Positions 45,383-53,590 of a stretch of 60,376 bases of DNA are shown here, in pieces. Under the pieces are notes generated by a model that had not been told where the DNA came from, did no database searches, and saw only the letters and a program-made list of their open reading frames with translations. The stretch comes from Pluralibacter sp. Its GTDB lineage: Bacteria; Pseudomonadota; Gammaproteobacteria; Enterobacterales; Enterobacteriaceae. Position numbers and translations under genes: made by a program. Every line of letters starts with the position of its first letter. Position 1 is the stretch's first letter. The stretch is from positions 1 through 60,376 of the forward strand of contig NZ_JAFAGS010000188.1 in the NCBI RefSeq assembly GCF_019237635.1. The letters are read 5' to 3'.

Positions 45383-46492
45383 TTATTTGGCGACCGAGGA
45401 AGACCCATCGGCGTGCCACTGGAAGACACCAAACTCAAATCCCTTCAGATCGCCTTTCTCATCCCAGTTCAGCGGCCCAATCACGGTTTTCGCGCCGTGT
45501 GCTTTCAGATCTTTAATTAACGCCAGCGGTTCCTGACTGCCGGTACGCTCCATCGCAGTCGCCAGCGACTGTACCGCCGCATAGGTGATCCACACGTACG
45601 GACCGCTCGGATCTTTCTTCTGCGCGTTCAGCTGTGCAACGATAGCGCTGTTGGCCGGATCCTGGTCATAGCGTTTCGGCATAGTGACCAGCATCCCTTC
45701 CGCCGCGTTGCCCGCGATGTTCGACAGCGACGCGTTGCCCACGCCTTCCGGCCCCATAAACTGGGTTTTCAGACCCACGGCGCGCGCCTGACGCAGCATC
45801 TGGCCCATTTCCGGGTAGTAGCCGCCGTAGTAAACGAAATCGATATTTTCTTTCTGCAGGCGGGCGAGCAGCGCAGAGAAATCTTTTTCCCCGGCCGTGA
45901 TGCCGTCAAAGAATACGACGTTCGTGCCGCCCTTCTTCAGGCCATCCTGCACGGAACGCGCCAGGCCTTCGCCGTACTGCTGCTTGTCATGAATAATAGC
46001 AATCCGCTGCGGCTTCACATTTTCAAGGATGTATTTCGCGGCGGTCGGCCCCTGGGAGGAATCGAGGCCTGCGGTGCGCATGATGTACTGATAGCCGCGC
46101 TGCGTCAGCTCAGGGTTCGTCGCCCCTGGGGTAATCATCAGAATACCTTCGTCTTCATAGATGTCGGACGCTGGCTGAGTCGAAGAGGAGCACAGGTGGC
46201 CGATCACGTATTTGATGTTGTCGTTAACCACTTTGTTGGCTACCGCAACCGCCTGCTTCGGGTCGCAGGCGTCGTCATACTCCACGGCCACCAGCGTGTC
46301 GCCCTTGATGCCGCCGTTGGCGTTAATGTTTTTAATCGCCTGACGCGCGCCATTGAATTCCATGTCGCCCCACTGCGCGACCGGGCCGGACATCGCCCCG
46401 ATCACGGCGACCTTAATCTCTTTCGCCATAGCCGTGTGCGACATCGCCAGTGCGATCATCCCCGCGACCAGTCTCTTCGCGTTGCGTTTCAT
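45383..46492 (-). CDS. livK: Leucine-specific periplasmic binding protein
   Basis: 369 residues, E. coli length. The signal peptide [20 protein letters not shown] ends near AMA, and the mature protein starts [13 protein letters not shown]. It is a Venus-flytrap protein with the [19 protein letters not shown] block. GGGGAT lies 7 bases before the ATG. It is paralogous to LivJ; residues such as [20 protein letters not shown] assign it to LivK. It is first in livKHMGF. Confidence 0.94.
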   Translation of the reverse strand: MKRNAKRLVAGMIALAMSHTAMAKEIKVAVIGAMSGPVAQWGDMEFNGARQAIKNINANGGIKGDTLVAVEYDDACDPKQAVAVANKVVNDNIKYVIGHLCSSSTQPASDIYEDEGILMITPGATNPELTQRGYQYIMRTAGLDSSQGPTAAKYILENVKPQRIAIIHDKQQYGEGLARSVQDGLKKGGTNVVFFDGITAGEKDFSALLARLQKENIDFVYYGGYYPEMGQMLRQARAVGLKTQFMGPEGVGNASLSNIAGNAAEGMLVTMPKRYDQDPANSAIVAQLNAQKKDPSGPYVWITYAAVQSLATAMERTGSQEPLALIKDLKAHGAKTVIGPLNWDEKGDLKGFEFGVFQWHADGSSSVAK

Positions 46493-46914
46493 GTCAAATC
46501 CCCACTCGTGATGTGTCTTGTCGTAAAAATATTGTTTTTATTTGGTTAAAAACCATTCTGTACTTTTATTGAACAACGCTATTTTTACCAGTCTCTTTAA
46601 TGATTTAGCGAGGTTTTTAGCGAAAAACCAGACTAAAATCTCTATTTTTCAGTCGATTAAGAAAAGATAATATTCTGTATTCAAGCGGAGATAAACAAAA
46701 AAAGTCCAGTTTTTAGCACAAAATAAGGGCATAAAGAGCCGAATAAATCACTACCCATTAGGTTAAAATTCTGCTTAATTTTCGATCCATAACGCATTGC
46801 ACTGTCGTGAAGAAAGGGAGAAAACGAATCCCCTGAGATCACGAACAAAAAGAGAAACGTGTAAGACGTGAAATTGAGTACACTTTGGATAACTTTTTTT
46901 CGGGATAGCTTCAC
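46493..46914. promoter_or_regulatory. livK / panM divergent upstream region
   Basis: A 422-base, AT-rich gap between divergent livK and panM. It should contain the Lrp-controlled liv promoter and the panM promoter. A short palindrome GGTTTTT-agcg-AAAAACC is at 46612-46629. I cannot place other sites, and the short reading frames here look like chance. Confidence 0.5.
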
Positions 46915-47298
46915 ATGAAACTGACGATCATCAGGCTGGAAACGTTTAGCGATCAGGACCGCATCGATCTGGCTAAAATCTGGCCGGAATACAGCGCCTC
47001 TTCACTGAAGGTGGACGAGACGCACCGGATTTACGCGGCGCGCTTTAATGAACGCCTGCTCGGCGCCGTACGCGTTACCCTGCGCGGCAACCAGGGCGCG
47101 CTCGACTCCCTGCGGGTGCGCGACATCACCCGCCGCCGCGGCGTGGGGCAATACCTGCTCGAAGAAGTGCTCGCGGATAACGCGGATATTATCGACTGGT
47201 GGATGGCGGATGTCGGCGTAGAAGATAGCGCGACAATGGCCGCCTTTATGCAGGCGCTGGGGTTTACGACACAGGTGGATGGCTGGGTGAAGCGTTAG
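46915..47298 (+). CDS. panM: PanM (PanZ), aspartate 1-decarboxylase maturation factor
   Basis: 127-residue GNAT-fold protein. The CoA-binding stretch RRRGVGQYLLEEVL is near residue 70. PanM with acetyl-CoA or CoA triggers self-cleavage of PanD and also feedback-inhibits it, controlling beta-alanine and pantothenate. It matches E. coli YhhK. Its stop codon overlaps that of the convergent toxin gene (shared TTA/TAG bases at 47295-47298). Confidence 0.93.
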   Translation: MKLTIIRLETFSDQDRIDLAKIWPEYSASSLKVDETHRIYAARFNERLLGAVRVTLRGNQGALDSLRVRDITRRRGVGQYLLEEVLADNADIIDWWMADVGVEDSATMAAFMQALGFTTQVDGWVKR

Positions 47299-47813
47299 CC
47301 AAAGAGTTGCTCAATAGATTTTGTCGGGTAAAACAGAGCATGCTTGTTTTCACCTGACAGCGGAATAAAGCCCAGGGACAGGTAAAACGCCAGGGCTTTT
47401 TCGTTTAATGCTTCAACGAAAAGGCCATGGATCCCAACGGCCATCGAAGCCGACCAGACCACTTTCATCGCATGCGTGACCAGTACCGAACCCCATCCTT
47501 CTCCCTGTAATGAGAGATCCACCGCCAGGCGACCCAACGTCACACCAGGAATATTCTTATAAGGTATTCGCTTCTGTTGTGTTTTTGACGGCAGCGATGC
47601 GCGTTCAAAGCAACTGCCTGACAGTGTGTAGTAGCCTAATACCCGGCATTCCGGCGTACTTGTCCTGAGAACATATGCCCGCAAAAGCTTACTGCTATGC
47701 TGGCGCCGAAGATGTTCAGTCAGAAAAAGATTGAGGGATGCTTCGCCACAATCGAACGGCTGCAGAGAGTATTCCGTATTCTCTGCCAGAATTTCTATTG
47801 TCAGGTTTTCCAC
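47295..47813 (-). CDS. kacT: KacT/TacT-type GNAT toxin of a type II toxin-antitoxin pair
   Basis: 172 residues, strongly similar to Klebsiella KacT: FDCGEASLNLFLTEHLRRQH at the N-terminus, YYTLSGSCFE, VTLGRLAVD and GLFVEALNEKA. The acetyl-CoA pyrophosphate loop is QGEGWG (103-108) and the likely catalytic Tyr is 144 in AFYLSLGF. Family members acetylate the amino group of aminoacyl-tRNA and stop translation. It follows the antitoxin gene by 3 bases. E. coli K-12 has no such pair between panM and livJ, so it is an accessory insertion. Symbol by similarity only. Confidence 0.9.
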   Translation of the reverse strand: MENLTIEILAENTEYSLQPFDCGEASLNLFLTEHLRRQHSSKLLRAYVLRTSTPECRVLGYYTLSGSCFERASLPSKTQQKRIPYKNIPGVTLGRLAVDLSLQGEGWGSVLVTHAMKVVWSASMAVGIHGLFVEALNEKALAFYLSLGFIPLSGENKHALFYPTKSIEQLFG

Positions 47814-47816
47814 GCT

Positions 47817-48086
47817 TCACTCCATCTCCTGAAGACGTTTCGCCGCGCGTTTTAACTTCTCAGTGGGAGCAGGAGGATTGCTAATCGCCTCCATCACCCG
47901 CGCCCATGACGCTTCATTCAAAATAACCCGACGATGCCGTTCAATGACTTCCGCCGCACGCTCCGAGGCGCTGTTGAGCATAAATTGCGTAATCGACTGA
48001 TTCGTGATCGCTGCAGCTTCTTCGATCATGCTCTTGTCATCATCCGTTAAGCGTAAATCGATACGCTGTTTTTTTAGTACGGGCAT
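47817..48086 (-). CDS. kacA: KacA/TacA-type DUF1778 antitoxin
   Basis: 89 residues with an N-terminal ribbon-helix-helix (KKQRIDLRLTDDDKSMIEE at residues 5-23) for DNA binding and a C-terminal tail (PAPTEKLKRAAKRLQEME) that should wrap the toxin. It neutralises the toxin and autorepresses the operon. CAGGAGGGA precedes the ATG, and a perfect palindrome lies 20-45 bases upstream. Confidence 0.92.
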   Translation of the reverse strand: MPVLKKQRIDLRLTDDDKSMIEEAAAITNQSITQFMLNSASERAAEVIERHRRVILNEASWARVMEAISNPPAPTEKLKRAAKRLQEME

Positions 48087-48106
48087 GATGATCCCTCCTG
48101 CATTAA

Positions 48107-48129
48107 ATGTACGGAAAAATACCGTACAT
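48107..48129 (-). promoter_or_regulatory. Probable KacA/KacT operator
   Basis: ATGTACGG and CCGTACAT are perfect 8-base inverted repeats spaced by 7 AT bases, just upstream of the antitoxin Shine-Dalgarno. Ribbon-helix-helix antitoxins bind such palindromes with the toxin as co-repressor. A possible -35 (TTGTCG on the minus strand, near 48141-48146) would put the -10 inside the palindrome. Confidence 0.75.
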
Positions 48130-48167
48130 AAAGTTTATACCCGACAAGACGAACTTTCAACGCGCGA

Positions 48168-48201
48168 AATAAAAATGCCCGGTAGCATACGCTTACCGGG
48201 C
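48168..48201 (-). terminator. livJ terminator, REP-like stem
   Basis: GCCCGGTAGCATACGCTTACCGGGC (48177-48201) folds into a hairpin; on the minus strand it is followed by ATTTTTATTT. It lies after livJ and upstream of kacA. Confidence 0.82.
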
Positions 48202-48256
48202 CTGTAAAAATGACGACCACCAGGCCGGACAGGCTCAAACGCCCTCCGGCACTCTA

Positions 48257-49360
48257 TTATTTAGCGTCTGTCGCCGTACCGTTGGCATGCCATGTGAACA
48301 CGCCAAACTCAAAGCCCTTCAGGTCGCCTTTCTGGTCCCAGGAGAGCGGGCCCATCACGGTGTCAACGCTGTTGGCTTTCAGCCAGTCGGCAATCTTCGC
48401 CGGATCATCGCTCTGGTTCAGACCTGCTGACAGCGACTGCAACGCCGCATAGGTGGTCCAGACGAACGCGCCGCTTGGATCCTGTTTCTTCGCTTTAATC
48501 GCATCCACGACCGGTTTGTTCGCCGGAACCTGGTCATAGTTCTTCGGCTTCGTCACCAGCATCCCTTCGGCAGAATCACCGGCGATGTTAGACAGCGACA
48601 CGTTCGCCACCCCTTCCGGCCCCATAAACTGGGTCTTCAGGCCAGCCGCGCGGGACTGACGCAGGATCTGCCCCATTTCCGGGTGGTAGCCGCCGTAGTA
48701 AACGAAATCGATATTTTCTTTCTTCAGACGCGCCACCAGGGTAGAGAAGTCTTTCTCACCTGCGGTGATACCGTCAAAGAACACCACGTTCGCGTTGCCC
48801 TTTTTCAGCGCGTCCTGTACCGCGCGCGCCAGGCCTTCACCGTACTGCTGCTTATCGTGAACAATGGCGATACGCTTCGGTTTCACCGTATTCAGGATGT
48901 ATTTCGCCGCGGTCGGACCCTGGTCGGAGTCCAGACCGGTGGTGCGCAGAATCAACTTATAGCCGCGCGCGGTCAGTTCCGGCGCCGTCGCCGCCGGGGT
49001 GATCATCAGAATGCCTTCGTCTTCATAGATGTCGGACGCCGGCTGCGTGGAAGAAGAGCACAGGTGGCCGATAACGTATTTGATGCCGTCGTTAACCACT
49101 TTGTTAGCGACCGCAACCGCCTGTTTCGGGTCGCAGGCATCGTCATATTTTACGATCTGCAGCTTATTCCCTTTGATACCGCCCTTGGCGTTAATATCGG
49201 CAACCGCCTGCTCAGCACCTGTAAATTCCTGGTCGCCGTACTGCGCAACCGGACCAGACATCGCACCGACGACGGCAACTTTAATATCTTCAGCCCATGC
49301 CGCATGACTCATCGCCAACGCGATACATCCTGCCAGTAACGCTTTACCCTTCATTTTCAT
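48257..49360 (-). CDS. livJ: Leu/Ile/Val-binding periplasmic protein
   Basis: 367 residues, E. coli LivJ length. The signal peptide [20 protein letters not shown] ends at AWA, and the mature protein begins [21 protein letters not shown] Venus-flytrap binding protein for LivHMGF. Start 49360 matches the E. coli position; an in-frame ATG at 49375 lacks a Shine-Dalgarno. It is monocistronic, separated from livKHMGF by panM and kacAT. Confidence 0.94.
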   Translation of the reverse strand: MKMKGKALLAGCIALAMSHAAWAEDIKVAVVGAMSGPVAQYGDQEFTGAEQAVADINAKGGIKGNKLQIVKYDDACDPKQAVAVANKVVNDGIKYVIGHLCSSSTQPASDIYEDEGILMITPAATAPELTARGYKLILRTTGLDSDQGPTAAKYILNTVKPKRIAIVHDKQQYGEGLARAVQDALKKGNANVVFFDGITAGEKDFSTLVARLKKENIDFVYYGGYHPEMGQILRQSRAAGLKTQFMGPEGVANVSLSNIAGDSAEGMLVTKPKNYDQVPANKPVVDAIKAKKQDPSGAFVWTTYAALQSLSAGLNQSDDPAKIADWLKANSVDTVMGPLSWDQKGDLKGFEFGVFTWHANGTATDAK

Positions 49361-49533
49361 CCTGAGATTCCCCATTGTTATGGTTATTGCATTTGTTGTG
49401 ATGTTGTTTTTTAGCGCTTTATTTCAGTTTACGGTCTGCCGTTCGCGCTTTTTCAGCATACTCTGCTAAAACATACCCCATTTTTCAGAATTTGGAACGA
49501 GAAATTTGACGAATATGTAACAGACAAATGACG

Positions 49534-49559
49534 AAAAAAAAGCCGCTCCTGAGAGCGGC
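49534..49559 (-). terminator. Terminator of the gabT/puuE-like gene
   Basis: GCCGCTC-ctga-GAGCGGC followed on the minus strand by eight T; a strong intrinsic terminator 6 bases after the stop. Confidence 0.88.
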
Positions 49560-49565
49560 CTGCCA

Positions 49566-50831
49566 TTAGCGGCTGAGGGAGTGTCGAATAATGTCCAGCG
49601 CCTTGCGGAACTGGGTTTCAGGGATAGTGAGAGGGTAAAGGAAGCGGATAACGTTGCCATAGACGCCGCAGCTCAGCAGCAGCAGCCCTTGTTGCAACGC
49701 TTTATCCTGGAACTGTTTGGTAAATTCCGGCGATGGTTCGCCGCTCTTCGGATCGTTGAACTCCACAGCCACCATCGAGCCCTGCGCGCGAACGTCGGCG
49801 ATATACGGGCAATCGGCCTTCGCGTTGTTCAGTACTTCCACCAGGTGGTGACCCAGCTCAGCGGAACGGGCGCACAGCCTCTCTTCGTCGATGACGTCCA
49901 GCACCGCATGCGCCGCAGCGACCGCCAGCGGGTTACCGGCGTAGGTTCCGCCCAGACCGCCCGGCGCCGGGGCGTCCATCACCTCCGCGCGACCGGCGAC
50001 CGCCGACAGCGGCATACCGCCAGCCAGGCTCTTCGCCATGGTCATCAGGTCTGGTTTCACGTCATAGTGTTCCATCGCGAACAGCTTACCGGTACGGGCA
50101 AAACCGGTCTGTACTTCGTCAGCGATCAGCAGAATGCCGTGGGTATCGCAAATCTTGCGCAGCCCTTGCATAAAGTCGGCTGGCGCCACGTTAAAACCGC
50201 CTTCCCCTTGTACCGGCTCAAGGATAATGGCCGCCACCTGATCCGGGGCGATATCGGCTTTGAAAATGCGCTCAAGACTCTTCAGCGCATCCGCAGTGCT
50301 GACGCCGTGCAGCGGGTTCGGGTACTGCCCGTGAAACACAGAGCCCGGGAACGGGCCGAAACCAATCTTGTACGGCGCCACTTTGCCGGTCAGCGCCATG
50401 GTCATAAAGGTACGGCCGTGGAAGCCGCCGCCGAAGGTAATCAGGCCCGGGCGTTTGGTGTAAGAGCGGGCAATCTTCACGGCGTTTTCCACCGCTTCTG
50501 CGCCGGTGGTAAAGAACGCCGTCTTCGCCGGGCCGTTTACCGGTACGCGGGCGTTAATACGCTCGGCCAGCGTCACATAGCTTTCGTAGGGGACAATCTG
50601 ATAGGCCGTATGGGTAAAGGCGCGCAGCTGTTTTTCAACCGCCGCGACCACCTTCGGGTGACGGTGACCGGTATTGAGTACGGCGATCCCGGCAGCGAAA
50701 TCGATAACCTCGTTGCCGTCCGTATCCCACAGGGTGGCGTTTTCCGCTTTTTCGGCATAGAAACCACACATGACGCCAATTCCACGCGGCGTCGCCTGCA
50801 GGCGGCGCTGATTCAGTTCGTTATTTTTCAT
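49566..50831 (-). CDS. 4-aminobutyrate aminotransferase, PuuE/GabT type
   Basis: 421 residues, the same length as E. coli PuuE and more similar to it than to GabT as I recall both. It is a class III PLP enzyme with Lys267 in MTMAKSLAGGMPL, FFTTGAEAVENAVKIAR and LIADEVQTGFARTGKLF. It should convert GABA and 2-oxoglutarate to succinate semialdehyde and glutamate. Start 50831 gives MKNNELNQRRL and has GGGGTAAGG upstream. The gene is not at this place in E. coli K-12. It is divergent from a MocR-type regulator, its likely controller. Substrate is inferred. Confidence 0.85.
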   Translation of the reverse strand: MKNNELNQRRLQATPRGIGVMCGFYAEKAENATLWDTDGNEVIDFAAGIAVLNTGHRHPKVVAAVEKQLRAFTHTAYQIVPYESYVTLAERINARVPVNGPAKTAFFTTGAEAVENAVKIARSYTKRPGLITFGGGFHGRTFMTMALTGKVAPYKIGFGPFPGSVFHGQYPNPLHGVSTADALKSLERIFKADIAPDQVAAIILEPVQGEGGFNVAPADFMQGLRKICDTHGILLIADEVQTGFARTGKLFAMEHYDVKPDLMTMAKSLAGGMPLSAVAGRAEVMDAPAPGGLGGTYAGNPLAVAAAHAVLDVIDEERLCARSAELGHHLVEVLNNAKADCPYIADVRAQGSMVAVEFNDPKSGEPSPEFTKQFQDKALQQGLLLLSCGVYGNVIRFLYPLTIPETQFRKALDIIRHSLSR

Positions 50832-50948
50832 CGACCTTACCCCATTCATTGATTCGTTTAGTGTTAACAACTTTGAAACAATGTCATGGTTTTACCTCCT
50901 GAGCGGTCCTATAATCGAGTACCAGTTTTGAATAATTGAGGGATCCAA
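50832..50948. promoter_or_regulatory. Divergent promoter region, aminotransferase / MocR regulator
   Basis: TATAAT at 50910-50915 is a good -10 for the regulator (+). The overlapping minus-strand sequence should hold the aminotransferase promoter. On the minus strand an AGGAGGT (50894-50900) precedes ATG at 50887 of a seven-codon reading frame MTLFQSC ending at 50864. GGTCCT (50905-50910) and GTACC (50919-50923) could be half-sites for a MocR dimer. Confidence 0.55.
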
Positions 50949-52427
50949 TTGCGTTCTTTAGTGTGCGATCTCCTGCAGTTGCGCCTGGACGAACAGCAGA
51001 GCGGCAAACTGCATAAGCGGCTCTATAACGCCATCCGGCTGTCGATTCTCGATGGCAGCCTGCCGCCGCAAAGCCGGCTTCCCCCCTCGCGAGATCTCGC
51101 AAACCAGCTGGCATTGTCCCGCAACACGGTGCTGACGGTGTATGAGCAACTGCTGGCGGAAGGGTATATCGTCTCACGCTCCGGCAGCGGTACTTTTGTC
51201 TCGCGCACCGTCCCGGATAGCCTGTTGTTTTCCTCTGACGCCCATCCGCAAAGCCGACACGCGCCGCAGCAGGCGGTGCTTTCAGCGCGCGGTGAAGCGC
51301 TGCTGACGCACAGCCGCGCCAGCTCCCGTCAGTGGGGCGCTTTTCTGCCCGGTGTGCCGGACGTCAGCGAATTTCCTCACGCGCTGCTGCGTAAAATTTA
51401 CACGCGTCTGAGCCGCCGTCCGCCCGCCATGCAACTCTCCTACAGCCCGTCCGGTGGCAGCCCAACGCTTCAGCAGGCGCTGATGGAGTACCTGCGGGTG
51501 GCGCGCTCCGTACGCTGCACGCCGGAACAGATCCTGATAACCGAAGGGATCCATCAGGCTATCGATCTGGTCTCGCGGATGCTGTGCAACCCCGGCGATC
51601 GCGCGTGGATTGAAGAACCCGCCTACTGGGGGATCCGCAACGTGCTACAGATGAACGGCGTGGACCTGCAGGCCATCAATGTCGATCTCAGCGGCATGAA
51701 CCCGCCGGAACCGGGCAATGCGCCGCCGCGGCTTATCTTTGTTACGCCATCGCACCAGTATCCGCTGGGTTGCGTCATGAGTCTTGAGCGTCGCCAGCGG
51801 CTGCTCACGCTGGCGCGGCAAACTGGCAGTTGGATTGTGGAAGATGATTACGACAGCGAATTCCGCTTCTCGGGCCAGCCCATCCCCGCCCTACAGGGGC
51901 TGGTAGAAGACGCCCCGGTTATCTACATCGGCACCTTCAGCAAAACCCTGTGGCCCGGGCTGCGGCTGGGATATGTGGTACTGCCGCTACCGCTGGCGCA
52001 AGCGCTGAAAACCGCCCATGCCGAGCTGTATCGCGGCGGGCGCCTGCTCGATCAGGAGGCGCTGGCGCAGTTTATTACCGAAGGGCACTACACCGCCCAT
52101 ATCCGCCGGATGCGCCTGCTCTACGCCCGCCGACGCCAGCGCCTGACCGCGCTGATTAGCCAGTATCTGGGCAAAGCGGCGCTTAGCGAGTTCAACGACA
52201 ACGCCGGGCTGCACCTGGTGTTAAAGCTGGCTGACGAGTACGACGATGTCGCGCTGGCGAAGGCCGCCAATGACAAAGGGGTGCTGGTACGTCCGCTGTC
52301 GCGCTATTACCTGGGCGATCTGCCGCAACGCGGGCTGCTGATGGGCTTTGCCGCCATGAAGGAAGAGGAGATGGAGGGAGCGTTTAAGGTGTTAGTGGAG
52401 TGTATAAATAGCAAAAGCCGGGCATAA
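50949..52427 (+). CDS. MocR/GabR-family transcriptional regulator
   Basis: 492 residues. The N-terminal GntR-type winged helix (LHKRLYNAIRLSILDGSLPP...RLPPSRDLANQLALSRNTV) joins a fold-type I aminotransferase-like domain with the PLP lysine at 332 in FSKTLWPGLRLGYV. No ATG is available before the DNA-binding domain; TTG at 50949 is chosen because GAGGGA precedes it by five bases. MocR proteins such as GabR and PdxR sense PLP and sometimes GABA. It probably controls the divergent aminotransferase. Its 3' end abuts rpoH (convergent). Confidence 0.87.
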   Translation: MRSLVCDLLQLRLDEQQSGKLHKRLYNAIRLSILDGSLPPQSRLPPSRDLANQLALSRNTVLTVYEQLLAEGYIVSRSGSGTFVSRTVPDSLLFSSDAHPQSRHAPQQAVLSARGEALLTHSRASSRQWGAFLPGVPDVSEFPHALLRKIYTRLSRRPPAMQLSYSPSGGSPTLQQALMEYLRVARSVRCTPEQILITEGIHQAIDLVSRMLCNPGDRAWIEEPAYWGIRNVLQMNGVDLQAINVDLSGMNPPEPGNAPPRLIFVTPSHQYPLGCVMSLERRQRLLTLARQTGSWIVEDDYDSEFRFSGQPIPALQGLVEDAPVIYIGTFSKTLWPGLRLGYVVLPLPLAQALKTAHAELYRGGRLLDQEALAQFITEGHYTAHIRRMRLLYARRRQRLTALISQYLGKAALSEFNDNAGLHLVLKLADEYDDVALAKAANDKGVLVRPLSRYYLGDLPQRGLLMGFAAMKEEEMEGAFKVLVECINSKSRA

Positions 52428-52433
52428 CCCGGC
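52413..52433 (-). terminator. rpoH terminator within the end of the MocR gene
   Basis: GCCGGG-cataa-CCCGGC; read on the minus strand it is followed by TTTTGC. It overlaps the last codons of the convergent regulator gene and lies 23 bases after the rpoH stop. Confidence 0.7.
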
Positions 52434-52455
52434 TTCGTTGTGGCGCGATATCAGC

Positions 52456-53313
52456 TTAGGCTTCAATCGCAGCGCGCAGTTTTTTCATCGCGTTCTTTTC
52501 AAGCTGACGCACACGCTCTGCGGAAACGCCGTAGCGGTCGGCCAACTCCTGCAGCGTGGACTTGTTGTCTTCGTCCAGCCAGCGGGCGCGAATGATGTCC
52601 TGGCTGCGTTCGTCCAGGCCCTGCATCGCATCGGTCAGCTTGTTAGCGGCCTGCTCTTCCCAGTTATCATCTTCAATGCCGTCGGCAAAGTTAGACGATT
52701 TATCCTGCAGATAGAGCACGGGCGCCATCGGCTGGCCGTCCTGCGCATCGTCGTCCGGCCCCAGATCGAAGGTCATATCCTGGGCTGCCATTCGCGATTC
52801 CATCTCACGCACATCTTTGCTGGAAACGCCCAGCTCGCGAGCGACCATCTCCACTTCGTCCTGATTAAACCAGCCCAGACGCTGCTTGGCTTTACGCAGG
52901 TTGAAGAACAGCTTACGCTGCGCTTTGGTGGTCGCAACCTTCACGATACGCCAGTTGCGCAGAACGTATTCGTGAATTTCGGCTTTGATCCAGTGAACGG
53001 CGAAGGAAACCAGGCGCACACCCACTTCCGGGTTAAAACGGCGCACGGCTTTCATCAGACCGATGTTGCCTTCCTGGATCAAGTCCGCCTGCGGAAGGCC
53101 ATAGCCCGAGTAGTTACGAGCAATATGAACAACAAAGCGCAGGTGAGACAGAATCAGCTTCTTAGCTGCTTCCAGATCGCCCTGGTAATGCAGCTTTTCA
53201 GCAAGTGCCCGCTCTTCATCAGCCGATAACATCGGCCAGGCGTTCGCCGCCCGGATATACGACTCCAGGTTGCCAACAGGGGCTAAAGCTAAATTTTGCA
53301 TTTCTTTGGTCAT
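52456..53313 (-). CDS. rpoH: RNA polymerase heat-shock sigma factor (sigma 32)
   Basis: 285 residues (E. coli 284). Region 2 contains [38 protein letters not shown]; the RpoH box is QRKLFFNLR; region 4 ends with [28 protein letters not shown]. It directs heat-shock transcription and is controlled by DnaK, FtsH and, in E. coli, an mRNA thermometer in the first 200 bases; I have not folded that here. The 277 bases upstream hold its promoters. Confidence 0.97.
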   Translation of the reverse strand: MTKEMQNLALAPVGNLESYIRAANAWPMLSADEERALAEKLHYQGDLEAAKKLILSHLRFVVHIARNYSGYGLPQADLIQEGNIGLMKAVRRFNPEVGVRLVSFAVHWIKAEIHEYVLRNWRIVKVATTKAQRKLFFNLRKAKQRLGWFNQDEVEMVARELGVSSKDVREMESRMAAQDMTFDLGPDDDAQDGQPMAPVLYLQDKSSNFADGIEDDNWEEQAANKLTDAMQGLDERSQDIIRARWLDEDNKSTLQELADRYGVSAERVRQLEKNAMKKLRAAIEA

Positions 53314-53522
53314 TCAAATCCTCTCAATTTACGTCCTGGCTTGAGTGTCCCCTTCAGGCAACAATCGGGCCAGAATCTCACGAGCAACGAGATTATCATT
53401 CAACCTTTTATCAGACAGTGATTTTATCCACAAGTTCAATGCAACGCTGTGTATAAATTACGCACAAAATGTGACATCACTATGATGATTTTTGAGGGCA
53501 GGAAAAGCGGATGGGTTGCAAA

Positions 53523-53564
53523 CTCTCTCCCTGCGGACAGGAACTCATTGCAGCAGGGAGAGAG
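53523..53564 (-). terminator. Long hairpin between ftsX and rpoH
   Basis: CTCTCTCCCTGC and GCAGGGAGAGAG are perfect 12-base arms with an 18-base loop. It lies 27 bases after the ftsX stop on the minus strand and is followed by TTTG only, so it is probably an ftsYEX terminator or attenuator. Confidence 0.6.
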
Positions 53565-53590
53565 TATATCAGACTTTTATCGGTCGGGTA

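Noticed and set aside
46612-46629. Palindrome GGTTTTT-agcg-AAAAACC as a specific operator or terminator
   Set aside because: Short and AT-rich within an AT-rich gap; too weak to assign to Lrp or to a terminator.
46681-46914. 77-codon frame upstream of livK on the minus strand
   Set aside because: Lies in an AT-rich control region; no Shine-Dalgarno, and no family recognised.
41628-48201. Similar palindromes that might suggest a CRISPR or mobile element
   Set aside because: They are isolated single hairpins placed after genes, without regular spacers or terminal repeats; REP-type terminators explain them.
49581-50852. 423-codon open frame on the plus strand opposite the GABA aminotransferase
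   Set aside because: It mirrors a well-conserved enzyme; the frame is open because of GC-rich third positions, and the translation is Arg/His/Gln-rich with no recognisable domain.
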